In this document: positions 8,153-20,800 of the stretch, in pieces | Numbering within the stretch: position 1 is the first letter of the stretch | Layout: the number at the start of each line of letters is the position of its first letter | From: an uncultured Planctomycetia bacterium | GTDB lineage: Bacteria; Planctomycetota; Phycisphaerae; FEN-1346; JAACEH01 | Reading direction: 5' to 3' | NCBI GenBank assembly: GCA_903929765.1 | Contig: CAIYVX010000059.1 | Span: 1-64,000, forward strand | DNA: 64,000 nucleotides | Translations under genes and position numbers: made by a program | Notes under the pieces: model-generated | Seen by the model: only the letters and a program-made list of their open reading frames with translations | What the model was told of the DNA's origin: nothing | The model's database searches: none

Positions 8153-8845
8153 ATGCTCAAGCTGGAATCCGTGAGCAAAACTTATCGCCATCGCGGCCAG
8201 GATATCCAGGCCCTCAGCGGCGTGACGCTGGAGATCGGCCGCGGCGACTTTGTGGCCGTCATCGGTCCCAGCGGCAGCGGCAAAAGCACCCTGCTGCTCG
8301 TGCTGGGCGGCATGCTCAGCCCGGCCGCCGGACGGGTGCTGCTGGAAGATCAGTCGCTCTACGACCTGGACTCAGACCAGCGGGCCGCTCTGCGGCGGCG
8401 GAAGATCGGCTTTGTCTTTCAGACCTTCAACCTCGTGCCCTATCTGACGGCCCTGGAGAACGTGCAACTTCCGCTGTTCCTGGCGGGCGTGCCGGAGGCC
8501 GACCAGCAGCGGCAGGCTGCGGCCTTGCTGGAGCGGGTGGGGCTGGCGGACCGGGTCTCCCACAAACCGTCGGAGTTGAGCGTCGGCCAGCAGCAGCGCG
8601 TGGCCCTGGCGAGGATGCTCGCCAACGATCCGGCGGTGATTCTGGCTGACGAGCCGACCGGCAACCTTGATCCTGAGACGGCGGAGTCGATTCTGAAGTT
8701 CCTGGAAGAGGTCAACCGCGAAGGCCGGACCATCGTCATGGTGACCCACGACCTGCGGGCCGCCCAGCGGAGCAGCCGGATTCTGAAACTTCACAACGGA
8801 GCCATTCTCGACGACCGGCGGGCGGTCGATGTGGCGGCTCAGTAG
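8153..8845 (+). CDS. ABC transporter ATP-binding protein (LolD/MacB type)
   Basis: 230 residues with all ABC landmarks: Walker A GPSGSGKST (about residue 38), Q-loop FVFQTFNL, signature LSVGQQQRVALAR (usual LSGGQ, here LSVGQ), Walker B VILADEPTGNLD and H-loop MVTHD. Closest in layout to LolD/MacB ATPases. It follows its permease after three bases and ends 47 bases before the arsR GTG/ATG start, in a spacer holding a candidate ArsR operator. Confidence 0.9.
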   Translation: MLKLESVSKTYRHRGQDIQALSGVTLEIGRGDFVAVIGPSGSGKSTLLLVLGGMLSPAAGRVLLEDQSLYDLDSDQRAALRRRKIGFVFQTFNLVPYLTALENVQLPLFLAGVPEADQQRQAAALLERVGLADRVSHKPSELSVGQQQRVALARMLANDPAVILADEPTGNLDPETAESILKFLEEVNREGRTIVMVTHDLRAAQRSSRILKLHNGAILDDRRAVDVAAQ

Positions 8846-8851
8846 TGACGT

Positions 8852-8876
8852 GGTAGTATTAGCGCGAGATAGTACC
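8852..8876. promoter_or_regulatory. Candidate ArsR operator (imperfect inverted repeat)
   Basis: Arms GGTAGTAT (8852-8859) and ATAGTACC (8869-8876) match at seven of eight positions around a nine-base centre, directly upstream of the arsR ribosome site. Placement and symmetry fit the autoregulation common among ArsR repressors. Binding is inferred. Confidence 0.4.
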
Positions 8877-8895
8877 AACCCTCTGGGAGGACGTG

Positions 8896-9261
8896 ATGCG
8901 TAACTTTATGGCCGTGACCAAGGCCATTTCTGACGAGAACCGGACGCGGCTGCTGATGTTTCTGGATGGCGGCGAACTGTGCGTTTGCCAGTTGATCGAA
9001 CTCTTGGGCCTGGCTCCCTCGACCGTCTCCAAGCACATGGCCATTCTCTATCAGGCCGGGTTGGTCGAATCCCGCAAGGAAGGCCGCTGGGTCCATTACC
9101 GCCTGGCCACGAAGAGCGACTCGCCGCCGGTGCGCGAAGCCATCCGCTTTGTGCAGCGGAGCCTGAAGGAGAATCCGCAGGTGGTCGAAGGCCGCAAGCG
9201 GCTGGAGGTCGTTAAGAAGATGGACCTCGACAAGCTCTGCTCCCGCTACAAGCGCGGCTGA
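8896..9261 (+). CDS. arsR: ArsR-family transcriptional repressor
   Basis: 121 residues from ATG 8896; a GTG three bases earlier is possible, but GGGAGG spacing favours the ATG. Winged helix-turn-helix with recognition segment APSTVSKHMAILYQAGLV and wing RKEGRWVHYRL. The metal-sensing segment reads ELCVCQLIELL. It keeps both cysteines of the classical ELCVCDL arsenite site and replaces Asp by Gln. Expected to repress the ars genes until trivalent arsenic binds. arsC, acr3 and arsM follow closely on the same strand. Confidence 0.92.
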   Translation: MRNFMAVTKAISDENRTRLLMFLDGGELCVCQLIELLGLAPSTVSKHMAILYQAGLVESRKEGRWVHYRLATKSDSPPVREAIRFVQRSLKENPQVVEGRKRLEVVKKMDLDKLCSRYKRG

Positions 9262-9280
9262 CAAATTGAATAATCAGAGT

Positions 9281-9733
<453 letters not shown>

Positions 9734-9739
9734 CCCGCA

Positions 9740-10867
9740 GTGGCGACCGGCATTATCAAAAAGCTCTCGTTTCTCGACCGCTACCTGACGCTCTGGATTT
9801 TCCTGGCCATGGGCGTCGGCGTTTTCCTCGGCTATGCCGCCCCCGGCGTGGGCGGGTGGATTGGTTCGCTGCGGCCCGCCGGGTCGCAGACCAGCGTGCC
9901 TATCGCTCTGGGCCTGATTCTGATGATGTACCCGCCACTGGCCAAGGTGAAGTACGAGGAACTGGGTGACGCTTTCCGCGACTTCAAGGTCTTGGGCCTC
10001 TCGCTGGTGCAGAACTGGATCATCGGTCCGGTGCTGATGTTCGCCCTGGCCATTCTGTTCCTGCGCGGCCAGCCGGAATTCATGATCGGCCTGATCATGA
10101 TCGGCCTGGCCCGCTGCATCGCCATGGTCATCGTCTGGAACGACCTGGCCAAGGGCGACACGGAATACGCCGCGGGCCTGGTGGCCTTCAACTCGATCTT
10201 CCAGGTCTTCTTTTACAGCGTCTACGCCTGGCTGTTCGTCACGGTGCTGCCGCCGATCCTGGGTTTCAAGGGGGCCGACACTTCCGCCATCACCATCGGC
10301 CAGATCGCCCAAAGCGTTTTCATATATCTCGGCATCCCGTTTCTGGCCGGCATGTTGACGCGGCTGGTGCTGGTCAAACTCAAGGGCAAGGAGTGGTATC
10401 ACACGAAGTTCATTCCGCGCATCTCGCCGCTGACGCTCGTCGCCCTCCTTTTCACCATCGTGGTCATGTTCTCGATGCAGGGCCGCAGAATCATCGACCG
10501 GCCCGGCGACGTGGTGCTGATCGCCGTGCCGCTCCTCATCTATTTCGTGGTCATGTTCTTCGTCAGTTTCTGGATGGGCCGCAAGGCCGGGGCGGGTTAC
10601 GCCAAGACCGCCACGCTCTCCTTCACCGCAGCGAGCAACAACTTCGAGTTGGCCATCGCCGTGGCTGTCGGCGTCTTCGGCATCAACCACGGCGCCGCCT
10701 TTGCGGCCGTGATCGGACCGCTGGTCGAGGTGCCCGCCCTGATCGGCCTGGTCAACGTCAGCCTGTGGCTCAGGAAGAAGTGGTTCCCGGCCGAGGCGGG
10801 GGAGATCGAGGCGGTTGCTTGTTGCCCAGTTGCACCCGGGGCGGTTTTCGAACGGAAAACGACATAA
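9740..10867 (+). CDS. acr3: Arsenite efflux transporter, ACR3 family
   Basis: 375 residues with ten hydrophobic helices, GTG start. ACR3 landmarks are [15 protein letters not shown] and [19 protein letters not shown], the latter containing the membrane cysteine essential in characterised ACR3 proteins, and [22 protein letters not shown] near the C terminus. It exports arsenite using the proton-motive force. The stop is 19 bases before the arsM ATG. Confidence 0.95.
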   Translation: MATGIIKKLSFLDRYLTLWIFLAMGVGVFLGYAAPGVGGWIGSLRPAGSQTSVPIALGLILMMYPPLAKVKYEELGDAFRDFKVLGLSLVQNWIIGPVLMFALAILFLRGQPEFMIGLIMIGLARCIAMVIVWNDLAKGDTEYAAGLVAFNSIFQVFFYSVYAWLFVTVLPPILGFKGADTSAITIGQIAQSVFIYLGIPFLAGMLTRLVLVKLKGKEWYHTKFIPRISPLTLVALLFTIVVMFSMQGRRIIDRPGDVVLIAVPLLIYFVVMFFVSFWMGRKAGAGYAKTATLSFTAASNNFELAIAVAVGVFGINHGAAFAAVIGPLVEVPALIGLVNVSLWLRKKWFPAEAGEIEAVACCPVAPGAVFERKTT

Positions 10868-10886
10868 AAGCGGAAGAGGTCTGACA

Positions 10887-11663
10887 ATGGACGCGAAACA
10901 AACTCACGAGGTGGTCCGAAAAGCTTACGCCGAAGCCGCCCGCAAGCAAGCGTGTTGCTGCGAAAAGAAAGCGTCGTCCTGTTGCGAACCGAAACCGTAC
11001 AGCGTTCCCGACCATCCGGTGCCGGAGGCGGAACTGGGCCTCTCGTGCGGCAATCCGCTGGCTTTCGGCCACATTCGCCCCGGTGACATGGTCGTGGACC
11101 TGGGCAGCGGCGCGGGCAAGGACGTGTTCCTGGCGGCGCAGAAGGTCGGCCCTGCCGGTCGGGCCATCGGCGTTGACATGACGCCGGAGATGCTGGCCCT
11201 GGCGGTACGGAACGCCGAGAAGTTTGCCGCGACCACCGGGCTGACCAACGTTGAGTTTCGCCAAGGGCTGATCGAGGCCCTGCCGGTCGCGGACGGCACG
11301 GCGGACGTGGTGATCTCGAATTGCGTGATTAATCTTTCGCCGGACAAGGCCCAGGTTTTCCGCGAAGTCTACCGCGTGTTGAAGTCGGGCGGCCGGATGA
11401 TCGTCAGCGACATCGTGCTCAATCGCGAGTTGCCGGCGGCGGTCCGCGAAAACGAGCGGCTCTATTCGGCGTGCCTGGCCGGTGCTTTGCTGCGCGACGA
11501 CTACCTCCAGGCCATTCGCGAAGCGGGATTCCACCAGGTTGAACTCCTGAGCGACCAGCGGCGCGAGCCGAAGGACGCTATCGACGATCCGATCACAAGC
11601 GGCGCGGCCGAAGTTCTGGCCGACGCGGCTTCGAGTGTTACGGTGCTGGCGGTGAAGGATTGA
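10887..11663 (+). CDS. arsM: Arsenite S-adenosylmethionine methyltransferase
   Basis: 258 residues from ATG 10887, preceded by GGAAGAGG. An N-terminal Cys cluster (CCCEKK, then SSCCEPK) is followed by the SAM-binding VVDLGSGAGKD. Three family cysteines sit in GLSCGNPLA, VISNCVINLSPDK and YSACLAGAL, the positions that bind arsenite in ArsM. It converts arsenite to methylated and volatile arsenicals. It is the last gene of the arsenic unit. The convergent clpB gene ends 15 bases after its stop, leaving no room for a separate terminator. Confidence 0.93.
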   Translation: MDAKQTHEVVRKAYAEAARKQACCCEKKASSCCEPKPYSVPDHPVPEAELGLSCGNPLAFGHIRPGDMVVDLGSGAGKDVFLAAQKVGPAGRAIGVDMTPEMLALAVRNAEKFAATTGLTNVEFRQGLIEALPVADGTADVVISNCVINLSPDKAQVFREVYRVLKSGGRMIVSDIVLNRELPAAVRENERLYSACLAGALLRDDYLQAIREAGFHQVELLSDQRREPKDAIDDPITSGAAEVLADAASSVTVLAVKD

Positions 11664-11678
11664 TCTGCGCGGCTAAGG

Positions 11679-14276
11679 TTAACCCGTCGCCTTCGCCGTG
11701 AAGCTCAGCGCCTCCCCGTCGGCATCGACCTTGATCGTCGATTTCGGCGGGAACTCGCCGGAGAGTACCTTCCGGGCCAGAGGATTCTCCAGCAATTGTT
11801 GCACGGCCCGCTTCAGCGGCCGCGCCCCGTAGGTCGGATCGTAGCCCGCTTCGGCCAACAGTTTCTCCGCTGCCGCCGTCACCTCGATCTTGTAATCCTG
11901 TTCCGCCAGCCGCTTGGCCAGCAGCTTCACCTGCAGCTTGACGATCCGCGCCAGTTCCTTCGCCGTCAGGTTCTGGAACAGAATCACTTCGTCGATGCGG
12001 TTCAGGAACTCCGGCCGCAGGGTCGAGCGCAGCAACTCCTTGACCTTGGCCTCGATTTCCCAGGCCGGGGCCTTCTCGTCGGCCATCTGCTGAATCATCT
12101 GGCTGCCGATATTTGAAGTCATGATAATGACGGTGTTGCGGAAATCGACGGTGTGACCCTGACCGTCGGTCAGGCGGCCGTCGTCGAGCACCTGCAGGAG
12201 GACGTTGAAAACGTCCGGGTGAGCCTTTTCGATTTCGTCGAGCAGCACCACGGCATAGGGCCGCCGGCGGACCAGTTCAGTCAACCGCCCGCCTTCCTCG
12301 TAGCCGACGTAACCGGGCGGCGCACCGATCAGCCGCGAGACGTTGTGCTTCTCCATATATTCGCTCATGTCGATGCGGACCAGGGCGTCCTCGTCGTCAA
12401 AGAGGAACTCGGCCAGGGCCTTGGAGAGTTCGGTCTTGCCCACGCCGGTCGGGCCGAGAAAGAGGAACGAACCAATCGGCCGCTTCGGATCCTGCAAGCC
12501 CGCCCGCGAGCGCCGCACCGCGTCGGCCACCGCCCGGATCGCCTCGTCCTGGCCGATCACCCGCTCGTGAATGCGATCTTCCATCTTCAGGAGCTTGTCG
12601 CGCTGGCCCTCCAGGAGCCGCGTCACCGGAATGCCGGTCCAGCGAGCCACAATCCGGGCGATGTCCTCCGCCTCCACCTGCTCGCGCAGCATCGAACCCT
12701 TCTTATGTATCTCCTCGTTGCGAGTCTCGGCCGCCGCCACCTTTTTCTGAAGCTCCGGAATCGTCCCGTACTGGAGCCGCGCCGCCTCTTCCAGCTGTCC
12801 CGACCGCTGGGCCTTTTCGACCTCCAGCCGCGCCGCCTCGATCTGTTCGCGCACGGCGCTCACGTCCTGGTGCGCCGCCTTTTCCGTCTCCCACCGCGCC
12901 GTCAAGGCCCGGTCGTTTTCCTGAATGTCGGCCAGCCGCTTTTCCAGATCCTTCAGCCGCTTTTTCGACGCCGCATCGGTTTCCTTCCGCAGGGCCTCGC
13001 GCTCGATCTCCAGTTGCATCTTCTGTCGCCGCAGCACGTCGAGGTCGGCCGGCAGGCTGTCGTTTTCGATTCGCAACCGGCTCGCCGCCTCGTCCATCAG
13101 GTCGATGGCCTTGTCCGGCAGGAATCGCCCCGTGATGTAGCGATGGCTGAGCGTCGCTGCGGCGACCAGCGCCCCGTCGGTGATGCGGACGCGATGGTAA
13201 ACCTCATACTTATCCTTCAGGCCGCGCAGAATGGCGATCGTGGATTCCACGCTCGGCTCGCCGATGTAGACGGGTTGGAAGCGGCGCGCCAGGGCCGGAT
13301 CCTTTTCGACGTGTTTGTGATATTCGTCGAGCGTCGTCGCCCCGACGCAGCGCAGCTCGCCGCGGGCCAGGGCGGGCTTCAGGAGGTTCGAGGCGTCGAC
13401 CGCCCCTTCGGCCCCGCCGGCCCCGACCAGCGTGTGCATCTCGTCGATGAAAAGAATAATCTGCCCGGCAGCCTCGGTCACTTCGCGGATCACGGCCTTG
13501 AGCCGGTCCTCGAACTCGCCGCGATATTTCGCCCCCGCGATCAAAGCCCCCATGTCCAGGGCCACCACCCGCTTGTCCTTCAGGCCCGCCGGCACGTCGC
13601 CGGCCACGATCCGCTGGGCCAGGCCCTCGACGATAGCGGTCTTGCCGACGCCGGGATCGCCGATCAGGACGGGATTGTTTTTCGTCCGCCGCGAGAGAAC
13701 CTGAATTACCGTCCGCACTTCCTCGTCGCGGCCAATTACCGGATCGAGCTTGCCCTTGCGGGCCAGTTCGACCAGGTCGCGGCTATATTTCTCCAGGGCC
13801 TGATATTTTTCCTCCGCGTTGGGATCGGTGACGCGCTGCCCGCCGCGCAACTCCTGAAGAGCGCGCAGCACATGCTCGCGGTCGATGGCGCTGAGTTCCA
13901 GGATTTCCTTGGCTTTGGAGTCGATTTCCAGCATGGCTAGGAGCAGGTGTTCGGTTGAGACGTACTCGTCTTTCAGAATGTCGGCCTCTTTCTGGGCCTG
14001 GCCGAGAATCCGGGCCAGAGCTTGGGCCATCACAATCTCGCCGCCGCTCTGTTCCGGCAACCGCCCCAACTCCACGTCGAGCATCCGCTCGACCTGCGAA
14101 ACATTCCCGCCGGTCTTGGTCAAGAGCGGTTTCACCACGCCCGCCTCGTCGGCCAGCAGCACCGACAGCAGATGCAGCGGCGTCACCTCCGGATGGTTCC
14201 GCGTCTGGGCCAATTGATGCGCCGCCTGCAAAGCCTCCTGTGCCCGCACGGTGTATTTGTTGAGTTGCATGCCCAT
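11679..14276 (-). CDS. clpB: ATP-dependent disaggregase ClpB
   Basis: 865 residues, the usual ClpB length. It has an N-terminal double Clp domain (about 1-150), a first AAA+ module with GDPGVGKT (about residue 205), a coiled-coil middle domain rich in Lys/Glu (about 410-530), a second AAA+ module with GPTGVGKT (about 608), and a C-terminal D2-small domain. The middle domain separates ClpB from ClpA/ClpC. It works with DnaK, encoded upstream on the same strand, to pull apart aggregates. The ATG lies 42 bases past a REP palindrome, whose polypurine tail supplies the only Shine-Dalgarno-like sequence. Confidence 0.97.
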   Translation of the reverse strand: MGMQLNKYTVRAQEALQAAHQLAQTRNHPEVTPLHLLSVLLADEAGVVKPLLTKTGGNVSQVERMLDVELGRLPEQSGGEIVMAQALARILGQAQKEADILKDEYVSTEHLLLAMLEIDSKAKEILELSAIDREHVLRALQELRGGQRVTDPNAEEKYQALEKYSRDLVELARKGKLDPVIGRDEEVRTVIQVLSRRTKNNPVLIGDPGVGKTAIVEGLAQRIVAGDVPAGLKDKRVVALDMGALIAGAKYRGEFEDRLKAVIREVTEAAGQIILFIDEMHTLVGAGGAEGAVDASNLLKPALARGELRCVGATTLDEYHKHVEKDPALARRFQPVYIGEPSVESTIAILRGLKDKYEVYHRVRITDGALVAAATLSHRYITGRFLPDKAIDLMDEAASRLRIENDSLPADLDVLRRQKMQLEIEREALRKETDAASKKRLKDLEKRLADIQENDRALTARWETEKAAHQDVSAVREQIEAARLEVEKAQRSGQLEEAARLQYGTIPELQKKVAAAETRNEEIHKKGSMLREQVEAEDIARIVARWTGIPVTRLLEGQRDKLLKMEDRIHERVIGQDEAIRAVADAVRRSRAGLQDPKRPIGSFLFLGPTGVGKTELSKALAEFLFDDEDALVRIDMSEYMEKHNVSRLIGAPPGYVGYEEGGRLTELVRRRPYAVVLLDEIEKAHPDVFNVLLQVLDDGRLTDGQGHTVDFRNTVIIMTSNIGSQMIQQMADEKAPAWEIEAKVKELLRSTLRPEFLNRIDEVILFQNLTAKELARIVKLQVKLLAKRLAEQDYKIEVTAAAEKLLAEAGYDPTYGARPLKRAVQQLLENPLARKVLSGEFPPKSTIKVDADGEALSFTAKATG

Positions 14277-14317
14277 GTTTTTTCTTCTTCTTTTTTCTTT
14301 CTCTTCTTCTTATAAAG

Positions 14318-14336
14318 CCCCCAGCATTGCTGGGGG
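14318..14336 (-). repeat. REP-like palindrome, copy 3, in the clpB leader
   Basis: Read on the minus strand it is CCCCCAGCAATGCTGGGGG with leader AGAAACAGCGT and tail CTTTATAAGAAGAAG, running into the clpB start. It is downstream of the transposase gene, in the same orientation as the upstream copy at 14879-14897. Confidence 0.9.
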
Positions 14337-14374
14337 ACGCTGTTTCTTCTTTTGTTGCTGTTGTCGTTTCTTGC

Positions 14375-14842
14375 TTATTGATTCCTCACGTATTCAACCG
14401 CCGCACAAACCGCCTTCTCTGTGTAAAGTGCCCTTTTGCTCCCATCCTCCGTCCACCATCGCGGCGCCGGCCTTTCGTCCTTCATCTTGTCGAGAGCTTT
14501 CGTGCCGCACTGCTTGAGTACGCCCATCGCCTTTCCCGGAGAAACCTCCCGAGCCGTCAACACGATATGAACATGGTTGGTCCGCACCGCCAGGGCGTGA
14601 ACCATCCAACCGTATTCGCCGCACGCGCCGCCAATGGCCGTTTCCGCCGCGGCTCGCATGGCTTCATCCAGCACTACGGCCGGTCCTTTCAGCAACTCCC
14701 GCGAATGGGCCTCCAAAAGTGGCCTTGCCGCATCAACCGCTTCGCCGCTACGGTGCTGCCGATCAACCCACCCGCGCTCGTCGCCGGGAAGCCAGGAACC
14801 GTAAGTGGTCCAGGTCAGGAAGTATGCCAGGGGATCGCTCAC
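14375..14842 (-). CDS. REP-associated tyrosine transposase (Y1/IS200-like)
   Basis: 155 residues from GTG 14842, which has ACGGAG seven bases upstream. A longer reading frame runs up through the adjacent REP palindrome (encoding PQQCWGLQKKK) and is not believed. The start segment LAYFLTWTTYGSWLPGD and the HUH motif NHVHIVL (His90, His92) are typical of Y1 transposases of the RAYT group. Candidate catalytic tyrosines are Y151 in EYVRNQ and Y140. RAYTs cut and join single-stranded REP palindromes; here two REP copies flank the gene as direct repeats. It sits between clpB and dnaK. No insertion-sequence ends other than the REPs are seen. Confidence 0.85.
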   Translation of the reverse strand: MSDPLAYFLTWTTYGSWLPGDERGWVDRQHRSGEAVDAARPLLEAHSRELLKGPAVVLDEAMRAAAETAIGGACGEYGWMVHALAVRTNHVHIVLTAREVSPGKAMGVLKQCGTKALDKMKDERPAPRWWTEDGSKRALYTEKAVCAAVEYVRNQ

Positions 14843-14878
14843 GGCGAGGCTCCGTAGTTGTTGTTTCTTCTTTTGAAG

Positions 14879-14897
14879 CCCCCAGCACTGCTGGGGG
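14879..14897 (-). repeat. REP-like palindrome, copy 4, upstream of the transposase
   Basis: On the minus strand CCCCCAGCAGTGCTGGGGG followed by CTTCAAAAGAAGAAAC. Its tail points to the transposase GTG, 37 bases away. Confidence 0.9.
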
Positions 14898-14919
14898 ATG
14901 CTGTTGTTGTGACCGGTTG

Positions 14920-15360
14920 TCAAAGGCTACAACTCGGGGGAACTTCTTTCGCCGCGGCAGTTGGTACCATCGCCTGCAATCCCTGCTCGATAACGCGGTT
15001 AAAGAGTACGACGCGATCCTCAAAGCTTTTCCCAACAAATATGGTTGCAAGTCGCTCAATCTGCGACTCGGAGAGGACGGGGTTGTGGCAGATGACTTCG
15101 TGGCACTCGTAGCAACAAGTGACAGTGCCCCTCTTCTTCTTGACGCCCATCGTGTTCCAGGCGGCGTCACTTAAGTTATGGAATTGCTCACGCGACCTTG
15201 CTTTGCCTGTGGCGTGGCCGTAGTGCATGTTCGACTTTGCATCGTGATCGTGAGTTTTTGCGCCCACGGTAAGCTTTTGATTCTTCGCGGTCTTGTTGGT
15301 CGCTGCGTAACGAATGGGTTGTCCGCAAAGACAACACGTCGAGGACAGTTGTTTGGCCAT
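14920..15360 (-). CDS. Small Cys/His-rich protein, possibly HNH-like
   Basis: 146 residues. CCLCGQ near the N terminus, a central HDHDAKSNMHYGH cluster and CCYECHEVICHNP after residue 80 give enough Cys and His for one or two zinc sites. The CxxCHxxxxHNP segment resembles the last part of HNH nuclease folds, but a full HNH motif is not certain. GGGAGAC precedes the ATG. Base composition is lower in GC than clpB and dnaK on either side. It lies between REP copies, so it may be cargo of the cassette. Function unknown. Confidence 0.6.
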   Translation of the reverse strand: MAKQLSSTCCLCGQPIRYAATNKTAKNQKLTVGAKTHDHDAKSNMHYGHATGKARSREQFHNLSDAAWNTMGVKKKRGTVTCCYECHEVICHNPVLSESQIERLATIFVGKSFEDRVVLFNRVIEQGLQAMVPTAAAKEVPPSCSL

Positions 15361-15427
15361 ATTTGTCTCCCGGAAGAACAGAAATCGCTAGCTTATCTTG
15401 TGCTACCGACGAAAACAACAACAGCGT

Positions 15428-15446
15428 CCCCCAGCAATGCTGGGGG
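15428..15446 (+). repeat. REP-like palindrome, copy 5
   Basis: CCCCCAGCAATGCTGGGGG with leader ACAGCGT and tail TTTATAAGAAAAAGC; first of three tandem copies. Confidence 0.9.
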
Positions 15447-15530
15447 GTTTATAAGAAAAAGCAAACAGCAACGGCAACAACAGAAACGGCAGAAGAAAAA
15501 GAAGCCAAGAAAAAACAAAAGAAACAGCGT

Positions 15531-15549
15531 CCCCCAGCAATGCTGGGGG
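15531..15549 (+). repeat. REP-like palindrome, copy 6
   Basis: Same palindrome with leader AGAAACAGCGT and tail CTTTATAAGAAAAAGC. The flanks match copy 5 for about 40 bases, which points to local duplication. Confidence 0.9.
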
Positions 15550-15608
15550 CTTTATAAGAAAAAGCAAACAGCAACGGCAACAACAGAAGCAAAAGAAGAA
15601 ACAGCATC

Positions 15609-15627
15609 CCCCCAGCAGTGCTGGGGG
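15609..15627 (+). repeat. REP-like palindrome, copy 7
   Basis: CCCCCAGCAGTGCTGGGGG with leader AGAAACAGCAT and tail CTTCATAAGAAAC, 33 bases past the dnaK stop. Confidence 0.9.
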
Positions 15628-15660
15628 CTTCATAAGAAACAAAAGCAAAAGCGGCAACAA

Positions 15661-17598
<1,938 letters not shown>

Positions 17599-17843
17599 GC
17601 TAGCGTCTCCTTTCGAGAGTCCCGGCCGCCGTCACGTTCTGGCGTCCAGCGACATCATATCCTTCTTTTGGTAAAAGATTATCATCTTTCGGTAAAAACG
17701 CAAACGCCATGCCGATTCGACGAGAGGTGTCAGATGGCCGCGTAACAGCCTATTTTTAACTTATTTACGCACCACGGCGGGCGGCATGTCTGCCAAATTG
17801 GCAGGCGATAGGTGTGGTTTCTGCCGTTCTGACAATGACGAAA
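17599..17843 (-). promoter_or_regulatory. dnaK upstream region
   Basis: Non-coding. On the minus strand two near-repeats TTTTACCGAAAGATGATAATC and CTTTTACCAAAAGAAGG lie about 70-100 bases before the dnaK ATG; GATAAT could be a -10 element. No CIRCE inverted repeat (TTAGCACTC...GAGTGCTAA) is visible, so HrcA control is not supported here. Confidence 0.3.
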
Positions 17844-20800
17844 TCAACACCATCTTGGCATAGGCTGCACCGCGGCCTTGCCCTCTGACAAAGTGAAGTA
17901 GAACGTCGTGCCCTGGCCGGGTTGGGATTCGACCCAGATGCGGCCGCCGTGGCCTTCGACGATTTTTTTGCAGATGGCCAGGCCGATGCCGGTACCGGGA
18001 TAGGCGTCGCGGGCGTGGAGCCGCTGGAAAATCTGGAAAATCCGTTCCTGGTGCTTCATGTCCAGCCCGATGCCGTTGTCGCGGACGGAGAAGAGCCACT
18101 GGCCGTCATTGATCCTGGCCCCGACGTGAATCTCTGGTTTTCGGTCGCCGTGGAACTTGATGGCGTTGCCGATCAGGTTCTGGAAGAGTTGGGTGATCTG
18201 GCCTGGGTCAGCGGCGACGGTCGGCAATTCGTCGCGTGTGACCTCCGCCCCGGACTCGTCGATGCTTATCTTGAGATTCGCCAAAGCCCGGAAGAGCGGC
18301 GCCTCCAGGTCGGTGGGCACGAGGGTTTGGCCATTAGCCCCGACTCGGGAATAGGAGAGTAAGTCGAGGATCAGAGCGTTCATGCGGGTCGCGCCTTCCA
18401 CGGCGAAGCCGATGTACTCGTCGGCCTTGGCGTCGAGCCGGCCCTGGTAGCGTTCCTGGAGCAACTTGGTAAAACCGATCACGCCCCGGAGCGGCTCCTG
18501 GAGGTCGTGGCTGGCGACGTAGGCGAACTGTTCCAGTTCCTTGTTGGAGCGGGCCAGTTCTTCGGCCGATTGCCGCAGGGCTTCCCCGCTCTGTTTGACG
18601 GCCACCAGATCCATGACGGGCACGGCCAGGGCTTGCAGGAAGGCGACTTCGGCCTGAGAGTAATCGGTCGCCTTGTTGCCCACGCCGATGATGGCGACCA
18701 CCTTGCCGTCGCGCAGCACGGGCACGGTCATTTCCCGCACGATCGGGGCGTGCCCGGCGGGCAGACCCTTCTTATGGGCCAGGGCGGGATAGTCGTTGTG
18801 AATCACCGGCGCTCGGGCGTGGAAACATTCGACCCAGACGCCGGCCTGGCTGATCGGATAGTGCTGCCCCTTGCCTTCGGCCTGGCACATGTTTTTGAGC
18901 GTGTTGCCGGACCAGGCCTGGAGTCGCAGGTTTTCCTGATCCTCGTCGACGAAATGGAAGAACCCGATGCAACTGCCGGTCAGGCGTTCGGCCTCGTCCA
19001 GGGCGGCCTGCATCACTTCGTCCATGGAGGCGTGCGCAGCCAGTTCCGACAGCCGCAACCGTGCGCTCAGCAGAGTCTCGGCCCGCTTTCGCTCGGTGAT
19101 GTCGCGGGCCACGCCGACGAGGCCGACGGTCTGGCCCTGGGCGTCGCGCAGCAGCGATTTCGTCGAAAGGAAGATGCGACTGGCGCCGTCGGAGTTCTTG
19201 ACGACCTCTTCGACGGTTTCGTCAAGTCCGGTTTCCATAATCCGCAGGTCATTGGCCATAATGGCTCGGCCGACGACCGGATCGTCGTAAAACTCTTCGT
19301 CGGTCTTGCCGAGAACCTCGGATTCCGGCTTGCCGATGACCTTCAAGGTGGCCGGGTTGGCAAAAATCAGGCGGCACTGGCGATCCTTCAGGAAAATCGG
19401 GTCAGGGCTGTTATCGGTAATGGACCGCAGGATTGACTCGCTGCGCTGCAGCGCCTCCTCGGCCCGCTTGCGCTCGGTGATGTCCAGGGCAAAGCCGATG
19501 ACGCCGATAATGTTTCCGGCCGCATCGCGGCAGGGAACCTTGTCGGTCTGGACCCAAATTTCCCCCGCCGGCGTCTGCATCGGCTCGATGATGTTCAGCT
19601 TGGGCCGGCCCGAGGCGATCACTTCCAGGTCGTCCCGGTGGAACGCTTCGGCCTGTGCGGCCGGGTAGAGTTCCAGGAGAGAGCGGTCTTCCAACTCTTC
19701 CCTGGGTCGGCCCATGATCTCGGCAAAGGCGCGGTTCACCCGCACAAAGTGATTCTCGCGGTCCTTATAGAAGATCGACGCCGGCGCCGCATCCATGATC
19801 AATTGCAGTTCCGCGTGTTGGGCGGCCAGTTTTTCCTCGGCCTGCTTGCGTGCGGTTATGTCGATGTGGACCCAGAGCCGGCCGAAGGATTTTCCATCGA
19901 CCTGCAAAGGCACAAAATTTCTCAGGTAGAGACCTCCGTCCGCCATAACGACTTCTTCGCCCTTGACCGGCTGGCCGTGGGCCACGATTTCCCGGATGCG
20001 GGCGACGGCCTGGTCGGGATTCTGGTATGTGGGCCGGATTTTCGCGATCATGGCGGGGGCTTCCAGACCGACCAGATCGGCGGGAGAATCGGGCAAATGG
20101 AAAACGTCGCAGAAGGCCTGATTGGCGAATTCGACCCGCCCCTCGTCGGTTACCAGCAGGACGGCGGAATACATGCCCGAAAGAATCCGGTAGAGGCGTT
20201 GCGTGGTCTTTTGCAGCGATTCCTCGGCCCGCTTGAGTTCCTCGACATCGGTATTGGTCCCGAACCACTTCACCACCCGGCCCTGGGCATCTTTCAACGG
20301 CTGGATGCGTGTGAGGAACCGGCGGAACTGTCCATCGGCCCCGCGCAGGGGGAAGGTCATGTCAAAAGGCTCTCCGGTGGCGATGGAAGTCTTCCACCGC
20401 TCCAAGACCTCGGGCAGGGCCTGCGGGTCATGCACGCTCTGCCAGCCCCAGCCTTCCATCTGCTGCGACGTGGTCCCGGTGTATTCGTACCAGCGCCGGT
20501 TGTACCAGGTGATGTAGCCATCGGCATTGGCCCACCAGGCGAGGTTGGGGATGGCCTCGGCCAGGGCGCGGAACTGCTCTTCGCTCTGCCGCAACGCCTC
20601 CGTGCGCTCGGCCACGCGCTGCTCCAGCCGTTCATTGGCCTCCTTCAGCGCCGCTTCGGCGTTTTTGAGGTCTTCGATGTCGGTGCAGGTGCCGAACCAT
20701 TTCAGAATCTCCCCGTTCTCGCCCCGCATCGGCGCGCCGCGGATCAACCACCACCGATAGGCGCCATCGGCGCGCCGCAGGCGGCATTCCAGCGAGTACG

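Larger units (their letters stand above)
15361..15660. other. REP cluster between dnaK and the small Cys/His-rich gene
   Basis: No gene. Three REP copies in one orientation, separated by A-rich purine tracts with GCAACAGC spacers. The dnaK stop abuts the right end. Confidence 0.85.

Noticed and set aside
14843-14923. N-terminal extension of the transposase through the REP palindrome
   Set aside because: The added residues PQQCWGLQKKK are the translated REP; GTG 14842 has ACGGAG seven bases upstream and starts at the family's first conserved residues.
15428-15627. Three evenly looking palindromes taken as a possible CRISPR array
   Set aside because: Spacing is uneven (about 100 and 80 bases), the DNA between copies is related purine-rich sequence and not unique spacers, and no cas gene is near.
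17599-17760. CIRCE heat-shock operator before dnaK
   Set aside because: No TTAGCACTC/GAGTGCTAA inverted repeat is visible in the upstream region.
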